Part shown: positions 16,285 to 24,824 of the stretch, in pieces
Numbering within the stretch: the stretch's first letter is position 1
How the letters are laid out: each line of letters starts with the position of its first letter
Origin: JAENVU01 sp031362155
Lineage (GTDB): Bacteria; Actinomycetota; Acidimicrobiia; IMCC26256; JAENVU01
Length of the DNA stretch: 54,335 nucleotides
Direction: 5' to 3'
Assembly (NCBI GenBank): GCA_031362155.1
Contig: JANLRZ010000035.1
Coordinates: forward strand, 1-54,335
Made by a program: the position numbers and the translations under genes
The notes under the pieces: model-generated
Seen by the model: the letters and a program-made list of their open reading frames with translations, nothing else
Told to the model about the DNA's origin: nothing
The model's database searches: none

Positions 16285-17244
16285 ATGCAATCCAAGCGGG
16301 TGGCCGTGTTCGCGGCCGCAGCGGCTCTCGCATTGTTCGCGAGTGCGTGTAGCAGTGACGGTTCGAAAGCATCTGACGGTGGTGGCGGTGGCGGCGCGGA
16401 GATCACGCTCGCCCGCAACGCGTGGACGGCGTCGGGCGTCAACGTGGAGATTGCCAAGCAGCTCATCGAGTCCGAGCTCGGCAACAAGGTCAAGATCGTC
16501 GATATCGACGAGAACGCCCAGTTCGCCGGCATGGAATCCGGTGACATCGACGCGACCCTCGAGATCTGGCCGTCGGGCGTGGTGGAGGAAGAACAGGCGT
16601 TCATCGACGACGGCAAGGTCGTCAAGATGGGCGAGCTCGGCGCGGTCGGACAGATCGGCTGGTACGTGCCCGACTATGTGCTGAAGGATCACCCCGATCT
16701 CGCGACGTGGGAAGGTCTCAAGGACCCGAAGACCGCCAAGCTCTTCGCGACTGCCGAGACCGGCGACAAGGGCCGGTTCCTGGCCACCGACCCTTCGTAC
16801 TCCCAGTACGACGAGGCGATCGTCAAGCAGCTCGATCTGCCCTTCGAGGTGAAGTACTCGGGCTCCGAAGCGGCCACGGTCGCCGAGCTGGACACCAAGG
16901 TTGCCGCGAAGGAGCCGGTGATCATGTACTGGTGGACGCCGACCGCGGCGTACGCGAAGTACAAGCTCAAGGAAGTCAAGCTCCCTGAGTACACCGCGGA
17001 GTGCTATGCGGATCCGGAGACGGTCGACTGTGCCTACCCGGAGGACGTGCTGTTCAAGGCGGCCTCGGCGAAGCTCAAGACCAAGGACCCGAAGGTGTTC
17101 TCGTTCCTTGAGAAGTTCCAACTCACCAACGATGACCAGCTCGGCATGCTGCCGGCAGTGGAAATCGACAAGGAGCCGGCCGAGGACGTGGCCGCCAAGT
17201 GGATCAAGGACAACAAGAGCGTGTGGGAGAAGTGGCTGAAGTAG
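16285..17244 (+). CDS. Glycine betaine/choline-type substrate-binding lipoprotein
   Basis: Extracytoplasmic receptor for the adjacent importer, OpuAC/ProX family, 319 aa. The lipoprotein signal is clear: MQSKR, a hydrophobic stretch, then the lipobox ASAC with Cys22, and a Ser/Gly-rich linker. The mature domain contains the family segments GDIDATLEIWPSG, GQIGWYVPDYVL and IMYWWTPTAAYAKY; their aromatic residues could form the cation-pi box for a quaternary amine. GGAGGAGGGGG precedes ATG 16285. It is divergent from the ATPase/permease operon and ends with TAG before a hairpin. Choline, betaine or proline betaine are all possible ligands. Confidence 0.92.
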   Translation: MQSKRVAVFAAAAALALFASACSSDGSKASDGGGGGGAEITLARNAWTASGVNVEIAKQLIESELGNKVKIVDIDENAQFAGMESGDIDATLEIWPSGVVEEEQAFIDDGKVVKMGELGAVGQIGWYVPDYVLKDHPDLATWEGLKDPKTAKLFATAETGDKGRFLATDPSYSQYDEAIVKQLDLPFEVKYSGSEAATVAELDTKVAAKEPVIMYWWTPTAAYAKYKLKEVKLPEYTAECYADPETVDCAYPEDVLFKAASAKLKTKDPKVFSFLEKFQLTNDDQLGMLPAVEIDKEPAEDVAAKWIKDNKSVWEKWLK

Positions 17245-17288
17245 CCACCGGACCGTGCGCGTCCCGAACCACCAGACACCCGATTCGG

Positions 17289-17320
17289 GCAACGGCGGGG
17301 TCCTCGGACCTCGCCGTTGC
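17289..17320. terminator. Bidirectional hairpin between the binding-protein gene and betB
   Basis: GCAACGGCGGGGTCC (17289-17303) pairs with GGACCTCGCCGTTGC (17306-17320), with one G-U wobble on the + transcript. It lies between the two convergent stops. There is no U-tract, so it may act as a transcript-end stabiliser or with Rho. Confidence 0.6.
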
Positions 17321-17350
17321 CGCGTCCGGGACGCGTCCGCGATCTGAGGA

Positions 17351-18823
17351 TCAGTAGGGCGCGTCGACCCCGCCGAGTTCGACGTACACGGTCTTGCGTT
17401 GGGTGTAGTGCTCGATCGCGGCCAGGCTGTTCTCGCGGCCGATGCCTGATTGCTTCACCCCGCCGAACGGCACTTCGATGGGCGTGAGGTTGTAGGTGTT
17501 GATCCACACGATCCCGGCTTCGAGCGCCGCGGCGACCCGATGGCCCCGGGCCAGATCACGGGTGAACACGCCGGCCGCCAGCCCGTACTCGCTGGCGTTG
17601 GCCCGGGCCACCACCTCGTCCTCGCGCTCGAATCCGAGCACGCTCATCACCGGCCCGAATATCTCGTCGCGCACGATGGTCATGTCGTCGGTGCACCCGG
17701 TGAACACGGTCGGTTCCACGAACCAACCGGCGTCGAGCACCGGCGTCCCGATCGCACGATGGCCACCGCAGACCAGTTGGGCTCCGGCGGCGACGCCCGC
17801 CTCGATGAATCCCAGGACCTTGGTCAGGTGCGCCTCGGAGATGAGCGCCCCGACGTCGGTGTTGGGATCGAGGGGATCGCCGATGGTCATGGCGGCGACG
17901 CGGGCGCGCAGGCGGGCCACGAACTCGTCGTGGCACGCACGCTCGACGAAGACCCGCGTGCCGTTCGAACAGACCTCGCCCTGGGTGTAGAAGTTCGCGA
18001 GGAGCGCGGCGGAGACGGCGTGGTCCAGATCGGCATCGGCGAACACGACCAGCGGCGACTTGCCGCCGAGTTCGAGCGTGACCGCCTTGAGGGTCTCGGC
18101 GGCGATCGCCATGACGGCCTTGCCGGTGGGAACCGACCCGGTGAGTGAGACCTTGGCCACGCCCGGGTGGCGCACGAGGGCCTCGCCGGTGGACCGGTCG
18201 CCCTGCACCACGTTGAACACACCGGCGGGCACGCCGGCCTCGGTGTAGATCTCCGCCAGCTTCATCGCGGTCAGTGGGGTCAGCTCGGACGGCTTGAACA
18301 CCATGGCGTTTCCACACGCAAGCGCGGGGGCCGATTTCCAACAGGCGATCTGGATCGGGTAGTTCCACGCGCCGATACCCGCGCAGACGCCGAGCGGCTC
18401 CCGTCGGGTGTACGCGAACGAACCCCCGAGGTCGTAGTGCTCGCCCGCAATCGTGGCGGCGGCGCCGGCGAAGTACTCGATGCATTCGGCGCCCGAGATC
18501 ACGTCGACGGCCTCGGCCTCGGCGATCGGCTTGCCGGTATCGAGCACCTCGAGCCGGGCCAACTCGTCGTTTCGTTCGCGCAGCAGCCCCGCGGCGCGCA
18601 ACAGGATCCGGCCTCGGGCCGCGCCGGTGAGCGCCGACCACTCCCGGAAACCCGCCGTTGCCGACGCGACGGCGCGGTCCACATCCTCCGCGCCTGCGCA
18701 CGCGATCTCGGCGAGCGTCTCGCCGGTGGCCGGGTTGCGGGTCACGAAGGTCGCGCCGGCCGCGCTCGGGTCGGAGACAGACTCGACCTCGACGCCGTTG
18801 ATGTAGAGGCCGACGCGGTTCAT
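17351..18823 (-). CDS. betB: Betaine aldehyde dehydrogenase
   Basis: Oxidises betaine aldehyde to glycine betaine with NAD(P)+. The 490-aa protein shows the ALDH features: NPATGETLAEI near the start, GAWNYPIQIACWK, the Glu region LELGGKSPLVVF, the catalytic Cys285 (QGEVCSNGTRV) and the BetB-typical end EVPFGGVKQSGIGREN. ATG 18823 (MNRVGLYINGVEVES) overlaps the betA stop (ATGA), so the two are translated as a pair. The open frame continues upstream to 19096 but is only overlap with betA. The call as BetB rather than another ALDH rests on the C-terminal motif and linkage to betA. Confidence 0.93.
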   Translation of the reverse strand: MNRVGLYINGVEVESVSDPSAAGATFVTRNPATGETLAEIACAGAEDVDRAVASATAGFREWSALTGAARGRILLRAAGLLRERNDELARLEVLDTGKPIAEAEAVDVISGAECIEYFAGAAATIAGEHYDLGGSFAYTRREPLGVCAGIGAWNYPIQIACWKSAPALACGNAMVFKPSELTPLTAMKLAEIYTEAGVPAGVFNVVQGDRSTGEALVRHPGVAKVSLTGSVPTGKAVMAIAAETLKAVTLELGGKSPLVVFADADLDHAVSAALLANFYTQGEVCSNGTRVFVERACHDEFVARLRARVAAMTIGDPLDPNTDVGALISEAHLTKVLGFIEAGVAAGAQLVCGGHRAIGTPVLDAGWFVEPTVFTGCTDDMTIVRDEIFGPVMSVLGFEREDEVVARANASEYGLAAGVFTRDLARGHRVAAALEAGIVWINTYNLTPIEVPFGGVKQSGIGRENSLAAIEHYTQRKTVYVELGGVDAPY

Positions 18824-20478
18824 GAGGCCTCCGGGGTGTGGCGATAGAAGGCAACAGACTCGGGCGGCAGCGGCGTGTTCCCGCGGATCAGGTCCGCAGC
18901 CTTCTCGGCCAGCATCATCACCGGCGCGTAGATGTTGCCATTGGTGACGTACCGCATCGACGACGCGTCCACCACACGCAGTCCTTCCACACCGTGCACC
19001 GCGAGTGAATCGGGATGGATCGCCGCGGTCTCGTCGACACCCAGGCGCGCGGTGCATGACGGGTGCAGCGCGGTCTCGGCGTCGCGGGCGACCCACTCGA
19101 GGATCTGCTCGTCGGTTTCCACGGCCGGTCCGGGGGAGAGCTCACCGCCGTCGAACGGTGCGAATGCCGGTTGGCCCAGGATCTCGCGTGCCGCGCGGAC
19201 AGCCTCGATCCACTCTCGTCGATCTGTCTCGGTGGAGAGGTAGTTGAAGCGCAGCGCGGGTTTCACTCGCGGATCACGGCTGGTGATACGCACGGTGCCA
19301 CGCGAGTCCGAATACATCGGCCCAACGTGCACTTGGTACCCGTGGCCGTCGCCGCCCTCGGGGACCGTGCCGTCGTACCGGATGGCGATCGGCAGAAAGT
19401 GGAACATGACGTTCGGGTACGCCACCTCGGCGTTCGACCGGATGAATCCCCCCGCCTCGAAGTGGTTGGTGGCGCCCGGCCCGCGGCGAGCGAGCCACTC
19501 GAGCCCGATGAACGGGCGGCGCCACATCGCCAGCATCGGAGCCATGGAGACCGGTTGCGTGCAGGCGTGCTGGAGATACACCTCCAGGTGATCCTGCAGG
19601 TTCGCGCCCACCGCGGGCAGATCGGCCACCACGTTCACGCCGACCCCGCGGAGGTGTTCGGGATCGCCGACGCCCGAGAGTTGCAGCAGCTGGGGCGAGT
19701 TGAGCGACCCGCCACACAGGATCACCTCGCCGGCGTGGATCTGTTCGCGGCGACCGCCGCGGGTGCGCTCGATCTCGACGCCGACCGCACGCGTCCCCTC
19801 GAAGAGCACCCGGGTCGTGAGCACCCGGGTACGCACCTCGAGGTTCGGGCGTCGCATCACGGGGTGGAGGTAGGCCCGGGACGCGCTGAGCCTCCGGCCG
19901 CGCCGGATGTTGCGGTCGAACCGCGCGAACCCTTCCTGCTGGAACCCGTTGACGTCGGCCGTCAGCGGGTGTCCGGCTTGCTGCACCGCGTCGAAGAATG
20001 CGCCGAACAGCGGGCTCTCGGCGGGGCCGCGTTCGAGAACGAGCGGACCGTCATCGCCGCGGTACTCGTCGCCGCCGGCAAGACAGTTCTCCATCCGCTT
20101 GAAGTACGGCAGACAATGCGCGTAGCTCCAGTGCTCCATGCCCGGGTCGGCGGCCCAGCGTTCGAAGTCCAGCGGATTCCCCCGCTGGAAGATCATCCCG
20201 TTGATCGAGCTGGACCCGCCGAGCACCTTGCCGCGTGCGTGGTAGATCCGCCGGCCACCCATGTGCGGCTCGGGCTCGGACTCGTACTTCCAGTCGTAGA
20301 ACTTCGAGCCGATGGGAAACGACAACGCCGCGGGCATGTGGATGAACACGTCGAAGCGGTAGTCGGGCCGGCCGGCCTCGAGGACGAGCACTCGCGTCGA
20401 GGGGTCCTCGCTGAGTCGGTTGGCCAGGACGCACCCCGCCGAGCCTCCGCCCACGATGACGTAGTCGTACCTGCTCAT
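18820..20478 (-). CDS. betA: Choline dehydrogenase (GMC flavoprotein)
   Basis: Oxidises choline to betaine aldehyde, passing electrons to the respiratory chain. The 552-aa protein starts at ATG 20478 with the FAD-binding motif GGGSAG at residues 10-15. It carries the GMC signatures RGKVLGGSSSINGMIFQRG and the second signature around GGSLNSPQLLQLSGVG. The catalytic His is in LHPSCTARLG, and the end reads YVTNGNIYAPVMMLAEKAADLI as in BetA. Its stop overlaps the betB start. The IclR gene ends 67 bp upstream on the same strand, so an iclR-betA-betB transcript is possible. Confidence 0.93.
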   Translation of the reverse strand: MSRYDYVIVGGGSAGCVLANRLSEDPSTRVLVLEAGRPDYRFDVFIHMPAALSFPIGSKFYDWKYESEPEPHMGGRRIYHARGKVLGGSSSINGMIFQRGNPLDFERWAADPGMEHWSYAHCLPYFKRMENCLAGGDEYRGDDGPLVLERGPAESPLFGAFFDAVQQAGHPLTADVNGFQQEGFARFDRNIRRGRRLSASRAYLHPVMRRPNLEVRTRVLTTRVLFEGTRAVGVEIERTRGGRREQIHAGEVILCGGSLNSPQLLQLSGVGDPEHLRGVGVNVVADLPAVGANLQDHLEVYLQHACTQPVSMAPMLAMWRRPFIGLEWLARRGPGATNHFEAGGFIRSNAEVAYPNVMFHFLPIAIRYDGTVPEGGDGHGYQVHVGPMYSDSRGTVRITSRDPRVKPALRFNYLSTETDRREWIEAVRAAREILGQPAFAPFDGGELSPGPAVETDEQILEWVARDAETALHPSCTARLGVDETAAIHPDSLAVHGVEGLRVVDASSMRYVTNGNIYAPVMMLAEKAADLIRGNTPLPPESVAFYRHTPEAS

Positions 20479-20545
20479 GAATGGCGCGTCCACATCAGGA
20501 GCTGAACGATACGGGGTCGGCGTGCGACGAGCGAGAGGGGACCGG

Positions 20546-21277
20546 TCACAGTCGTGCCGCCGCCGCGACGACCGCGTGCTGCACCCGACGGTTCGACGGG
20601 TCGAGGCGATAGCTGGGCCCATGGACGTGAAGCGCCGCCGTGACGCGCCCCGCCGCATCGTGAATCGGCGCAGCCACGGAGCAGATTCCCTTGGCGTATT
20701 CCTCGTTCGTCCATGCGTAGCCCTGGGCGCGGATCTGGTCGAGGCGGCGTCGGAGGTCTCGGGCGGTTGTGATCGTGCGCGCGGTGAACCGCTCCAGGCC
20801 CCCGGCGATGTAGGCCGAGATCGACCTGGTGTCGCGATGGGCGAGGAGTACCAGCCCGCTCGACACCACGTGAAGCGGCAGGCGCTCACCATCCCAGTCG
20901 CGCAGGGTCACGTCCTGGTCGGTGGCCTCGACGCTGTCGAGGTAGAGCACATGGCGGTCGCCGTCGGCGCTGGAGATTCCGGCGGTCTCACCGACCTCGG
21001 CCACGAGCGCCTCGAGGTGGACGCGAGCGCGAGCAGCGAGCCCGGCGGTCGGATCTGCGACCGCCGCCAACTCGACCAGTGCCGGACCGATCCGGTAGAT
21101 CGGTCCCGGTTCGTGGCGCACGACGGCGCCCTGGGATTCGAGCGCACCGAGGAGGCGTGCGGTGGTCGTGATTGCCAGCCCGGTGCGTCGGGCCAGGTCG
21201 CTGATACCGCCGTCTTCGGTCGCCACCGCGCGCAGGACCGCGAAGGCGCGGTCCACCGACTGGACGCCGGCCGTCAT
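20546..21277 (-). CDS. IclR-family transcriptional regulator
   Basis: A 243-aa DNA-binding regulator with an N-terminal winged helix (GVQSVDRAFAVLRAV; ISDLARRTGLAITTTARLLGALESQG) and a C-terminal IclR effector domain (GYAWTNEEYAKGICSVAAPIHD). The family controls catabolic operons in response to a small metabolite. It sits between betAB (downstream, same strand) and the divergent corrinoid/MttB operon, only 93 bp away. A large imperfect palindrome in that gap is the likely binding site, so it probably regulates itself, betAB and the methyltransferase operon. The effector may be choline or betaine; that is inference. Confidence 0.9.
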   Translation of the reverse strand: MTAGVQSVDRAFAVLRAVATEDGGISDLARRTGLAITTTARLLGALESQGAVVRHEPGPIYRIGPALVELAAVADPTAGLAARARVHLEALVAEVGETAGISSADGDRHVLYLDSVEATDQDVTLRDWDGERLPLHVVSSGLVLLAHRDTRSISAYIAGGLERFTARTITTARDLRRRLDQIRAQGYAWTNEEYAKGICSVAAPIHDAAGRVTAALHVHGPSYRLDPSNRRVQHAVVAAAARL

Positions 21278-21303
21278 CGCCGTTGCCCGGAGAGGTGCGA
21301 TAC

Positions 21304-21342
21304 GCTTGCCACAATACGGACTCTAACCGCATTGTGGTAAGC
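21304..21342. promoter_or_regulatory. Imperfect palindrome, likely IclR operator
   Basis: The 16-bp arms at 21304-21319 and 21327-21342 are inverted with two mismatches around a 7-bp spacer; the core is TTGCCACAATACGG versus CCGCATTGTGGTAA. It lies 26 bp before the IclR start and 29 bp before the corrinoid-protein start, overlapping where both promoters should be. On the + strand TTGCCA (21307) and CATTGT (21330) have 17-bp spacing, so binding would block transcription. Confidence 0.6.
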
Positions 21343-21370
21343 GGGACACGACAACGATCAAGCGGGGGCC

Positions 21371-22075
21371 ATGGCTGACGATGCCGCAGGCAGCGAGGAC
21401 ATCGACCTGTCGAGCCTCGCGGACGACGATCTGGTCGCCCAGATGCACGACGACCTCTATGACGGCCTCGCCGATGAGATCGCGGAGGCGACCCAGCTGC
21501 TCCTCGATCGAGACTGGGGCCCGAAACGAGTGCTCGATGATGCACTCGTCGAAGGCATGCGCATCGTGGGCATCGATTTCCGGGACGGCATCCTCTTCGT
21601 CCCCGAAGTGCTGCTCGCCGCCAATGCGATGAAGGCCGGGATGGCGTTGCTCCGTCCGTTGCTGGCCGAGACCGGTACCGAGTCGATCGGCTCGATGGTC
21701 ATCGGAACGGTGAAGGGCGACATCCACGACATCGGCAAGAACCTCGTGGCGATGATGATGGAGGGCGCCGGGTTCGACGTCGTGGACCTCGGAGTCAACA
21801 CCTCCGTCGACGAGTACCTCGCGGCGCTGGACGAGCACCAGCCCGACATTCTCGGGCTGTCGGCCCTCCTCACTACCACGATGCCGTACATGAAGATCGT
21901 CATCGACACGCTGGTGGAGAAAGGCCGGCGCGACGATGTCATCGTGCTGGTGGGCGGTGCGCCCCTGAACGAAGAGTTCGGTGCGGCGGTGGGGGCCGAC
22001 GCGTATTGCCGTGATGCGTCCGTGGCCGCCGCGACTGCGACCGCGCTGGTGGCGGCGCGCCGGGCCGGTGGCTGA
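21371..22075 (+). CDS. Methyltransferase-cognate corrinoid protein (MttC/MtgC-like)
   Basis: A 234-aa carrier that holds a corrinoid cofactor and accepts the methyl group removed by an MttB-type methyltransferase. It has a helical cap (residues about 25-115, VLLAANAMKAGMALLRPLL) and a Rossmann B12 domain with the cobalt-ligand motif D-x-H-x-x-G at residues 117-122, H119 being the lower ligand. GLSALLTTTM and VLVGGAPLN follow as usual for the fold. It is the first gene of a + strand operon with a DUF1638 gene, a small gene, the corrinoid activator and mttB, all overlapping or nearly so. It is divergent from the IclR gene. Confidence 0.93.
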   Translation: MADDAAGSEDIDLSSLADDDLVAQMHDDLYDGLADEIAEATQLLLDRDWGPKRVLDDALVEGMRIVGIDFRDGILFVPEVLLAANAMKAGMALLRPLLAETGTESIGSMVIGTVKGDIHDIGKNLVAMMMEGAGFDVVDLGVNTSVDEYLAALDEHQPDILGLSALLTTTMPYMKIVIDTLVEKGRRDDVIVLVGGAPLNEEFGAAVGADAYCRDASVAAATATALVAARRAGG

Positions 22076-22679
22076 ACCGAGCCGGCCGGCCACGCTGGTC
22101 ATCGCCTGTGGCGCTCTGGTCCGTGAGCTGCGAACCGTGCTGGATCAGCTCCCCGGACCGCCGCCCGCGGTCGTCTATCTGCCGGCCAATCTGCACTCCA
22201 CGCCGAGCGCGATCCCGGCGGCGGTCGCGGCCGTCGCGGCGGAACACGCCGGCGCGCGCATCGTCGCGGCGTACGCCGATTGCGGGACCGGCGGCATGTT
22301 GGACCGCGAACTGGAGCGGCTCGGCGCAACGCGTCTACCCGGCGCCCACTGTTACGAGTTCTTCGCGGGGGCGGACCGGTTCGCGGCCTGGCACGACGCC
22401 GAACCCGGAACCTTCTATCTCACCGATTTCCTGGCGCGACACTTCGACGCGCTCGTGATTGGCACGCTCGGACTCGATCGCCACCCCGAGCTGCGGGACC
22501 AGTACTTCGCGCACTATCGGCGTTTGGTCCTGCTCTCCCAGTCGGGCGATCCCGCGGTGCGGGCGTTGGGTCGAGCCGCGGCCGAGCGGCTCGACCTTGA
22601 GTTCATCGACGAGCCCGTGGGCCTCGCCCCGTTCTCGGCCACCATCCGCTTCGCGCTCGGCGAAGCCACGGCGGTGTGA
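22068..22679 (+). CDS. DUF1638 domain protein
   Basis: A 203-aa protein of a family with no established activity, often encoded beside corrinoid methyltransferase genes. GTG 22068 overlaps the corrinoid gene by 8 bp. Features are LVIACGALVRE at the N-terminus, VVYLPANLHSTP, VAAYADCGTGGMLD and GAHCYEFFAGADRF; the conserved Cys and His residues could bind a metal or cofactor. Soluble, no signal peptide. Being between the corrinoid protein and its activator suggests a role in corrinoid loading, reduction or substrate handling, but no reaction can be assigned. Confidence 0.82.
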   Translation: MAEPSRPATLVIACGALVRELRTVLDQLPGPPPAVVYLPANLHSTPSAIPAAVAAVAAEHAGARIVAAYADCGTGGMLDRELERLGATRLPGAHCYEFFAGADRFAAWHDAEPGTFYLTDFLARHFDALVIGTLGLDRHPELRDQYFAHYRRLVLLSQSGDPAVRALGRAAAERLDLEFIDEPVGLAPFSATIRFALGEATAV

Positions 22680-22680
22680 G

Positions 22681-22998
22681 ATGGCTCGCGTGCAGCTCGT
22701 CACGATCTGGTGGCGCGACATCCCCACGCAGGTGAACGCACAGCACGGACGCGATCGGTACCAGGCGTTGCTGCCCCGTCGCTTCCACCGCGCCGTCGAC
22801 GAGGCCGCCATGGCCGCCGGGCTCACCCAAGCGTCGGACTATGTGGCGGAGTGGCGCCGCGCCGCCGAGCCCTGGACCGGCGCCACCGATCCGGAGAGTC
22901 TTCAAGCCGCGGCCGACGCGGCGGCTGCCGTGTTCGACGCCGACTACCCGAAGGAACGGCTGACCGCGATCGCCGCGCAGTTCGGCTTCGACGGATGA
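22681..22998 (+). CDS. Small virulence-factor-family (PF13769-like) protein
   Basis: A 105-aa soluble protein resembling a family annotated only as virulence factor, a name with no support here. It begins with QLVTIWWRDIPTQVNAQ and has ALLPRRFHRAVDEAAMAAGL and DYVAEWRR, then a helical C-terminus ending IAAQFGFDG. ATG 22681 follows the DUF1638 stop by 1 bp, and its stop overlaps the activator start (ATGA). The tight placement inside a corrinoid methyltransferase operon suggests an accessory role there, perhaps as a small subunit or chaperone. Confidence 0.75.
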   Translation: MARVQLVTIWWRDIPTQVNAQHGRDRYQALLPRRFHRAVDEAAMAAGLTQASDYVAEWRRAAEPWTGATDPESLQAAADAAAAVFDADYPKERLTAIAAQFGFDG

Positions 22999-24824
22999 GC
23001 ACGGCCCGAGTGGTCTTCACCCCGTCGGGCCGTCAGGGCGCGGTCGCTCTCGACAGCACCGTGCTCGACGCCGCTCGCGCGCTCGGCGTGGACCTGGACT
23101 CCGTCTGCGGCGGCCGCCAGATCTGCGGTCACTGCCAGGTGCACGTGAGTACCGGCGAGTTCGCCAAATGGTCGATCAGCAGCGACCGCAACGCGCTGAG
23201 CCGACCCGGCCCGGAGGAGCGCGCGGCCCGGCTGTCCCGACCGTTGGGCCCCGAGGCGCGGCTCGGATGCGCGGCGCGTATCCAGGCCGACGTGGTCATC
23301 GATGTGCCCGCCGCGAGTCAGGTGCATCGCCCGGTGGTGCGCAAGGAACTGCGTCTGGACGAGCTACGTATCGACCCCACGGTGATGCTCGCCTACGTGG
23401 AACTGGGCACCGCGGAACTGGATTCGAGCTCGGAGTTCCTCGGTCGCGCGCTCGTCGCCGAGATCGCGGCCACTCATGGCGTCACGGTGGCGGTCCCGCC
23501 CGCCGAATTGCTCACCGAACTCGAGGCGGTGTTCTCGCCGGTACCGGCCGCGGGCACGCTCATCCTGGCGCTCCCGCGCGGTTCCCGGGACACGACCGAC
23601 GCCGCCCGCGAACCCGCTCGGATCGTGGGTGCGTTGCCGGGGTTCACCGATGTTGCGCTCGGCATCGCCGTCGACGTGGGCTCCACCACGATCGCCGCGC
23701 ACCTCTGTGATCTCACGACCGGCGAGGTCCTCGCGACGGCCGGTGTCATGAACCCGCAGATCCGGTTCGGTGAGGATCTGATGAGTCGCGTCTCCTACGT
23801 GATGATGAACCCCGGAGGCGAGACCGAGCTGACCCGAGTGGTGCGCGAGGCGATCAACGACCTCGTGACCGAGCTCATCGCCCACTCCGATTCCGACGCC
23901 GACCATGTCCTGGACCTGGTGGTGGTCGGCAATCCGATCATGCACCACCTGGTGCTCGGGCTGGATCCCACCCCGCTCGGCGTCGCGCCGTTCACGCTCG
24001 CAGTCGACGGTGCGGTCACCACCACGGCCGCGGCGATCGGCATCCAGCTGCCCCACGCGGGGTTGTATTGCCCACCCTGCATCGCCGGCCACGTGGGCGC
24101 CGACGCGGCCGCCGCGCTCCTTGCCGAGGGGGTCGACCGCGCGCCCACCCCGCGGTTGCTCGTGGATATCGGAACCAACGCCGAGATCGTGCTCGGCACC
24201 CCCGACGGAATCTGGGCGGCCTCCAGCCCGACCGGACCCGCCTTCGAAGGCGCACAGATCAGTGCGGGCCAACGGGCCACTGCCGGGGCCATCGAGCGAG
24301 TGCGCGTCGATCCCGACACTCTTGCCACCAAGGTCAAGGTGATCGGCTGTGATCACTGGAGCGACGAGCCCGCGTTCGATGAGGACGCGCCGGCGGTCAC
24401 GGGCATCTGCGGGTCCGGCATCGTCGAGGCGATCGCCGAACTCTTCCTCGCCGGGGTGATCCACGCCGACGGCACTATCGATGGCGCCGCCGCCGCGCGC
24501 AGCGATCGCGTCGTCGCCGAAGGACGCACTGCGGCGTACGTGCTCCACGACGACGGCCACATGCGAGTCGTCATCACCCAGAACGACGTGCGCGCGATTC
24601 AGCTCGCCAAGGCCGCGCTGCGGGCCGGGATCGATCTGGTTCTCGAAGAAGCGGGCAATCCCGACGTTGCCGACGTGCGGCTCGCGGGTGCGTTCGGTGC
24701 GCACATCGACCCGCTCCACGCGCTCGTGCTTGGGTTGGTGCCCGACGCACCCGTGGCCGCGGTCCGCGCGGTGGGGAACGCGGCCGGTGCCGGCGCGGCG
24801 CGGTTGCTGTTCTCGAACGCGTAG
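22995..24824 (+). CDS. Corrinoid activation protein (RACo/RamA-like), ended by an in-frame TAG
   Basis: An ATP-dependent reductive activator that returns oxidised Co(II) corrinoid proteins to Co(I). The N-terminal plant-type [2Fe-2S] domain has C38, C44, C47 and C92. A linker follows, then a DUF4445/ASKHA ATPase domain with GIAVDVGSTTIAAHLCDL, LVDIGTNAEIVLG and ITGICGSGIVEAIAELF-like segments. ATG 22995 overlaps the previous stop. In the standard code it is 609 aa, ending FSNA-TAG. The reading frame continues 66 codons with a normal family C-terminus and ends in an ATGA overlap with mttB, so the TAG (codon 610) appears internal. If translation stops there, the protein lacks its conserved tail. 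Confidence 0.9.
   Translation: MSTARVVFTPSGRQGAVALDSTVLDAARALGVDLDSVCGGRQICGHCQVHVSTGEFAKWSISSDRNALSRPGPEERAARLSRPLGPEARLGCAARIQADVVIDVPAASQVHRPVVRKELRLDELRIDPTVMLAYVELGTAELDSSSEFLGRALVAEIAATHGVTVAVPPAELLTELEAVFSPVPAAGTLILALPRGSRDTTDAAREPARIVGALPGFTDVALGIAVDVGSTTIAAHLCDLTTGEVLATAGVMNPQIRFGEDLMSRVSYVMMNPGGETELTRVVREAINDLVTELIAHSDSDADHVLDLVVVGNPIMHHLVLGLDPTPLGVAPFTLAVDGAVTTTAAAIGIQLPHAGLYCPPCIAGHVGADAAAALLAEGVDRAPTPRLLVDIGTNAEIVLGTPDGIWAASSPTGPAFEGAQISAGQRATAGAIERVRVDPDTLATKVKVIGCDHWSDEPAFDEDAPAVTGICGSGIVEAIAELFLAGVIHADGTIDGAAAARSDRVVAEGRTAAYVLHDDGHMRVVITQNDVRAIQLAKAALRAGIDLVLEEAGNPDVADVRLAGAFGAHIDPLHALVLGLVPDAPVAAVRAVGNAAGAGAARLLFSNA

Noticed and set aside
22681..22998. A virulence role for the small PF13769-like protein.
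   Set aside because: The name is inherited from a family label; the operon context is corrinoid methyl transfer.
24822..24824. Calling the amber codon pyrrolysine.
   Set aside because: No pyl genes are in the window, the neighbouring MttB has no TAG, and TAG ends at least eight ordinary genes here (stops at 4265, 4972, 13078, 17244, 30875, 44833, 49963 and 50027). The observation stands, the assignment does not.
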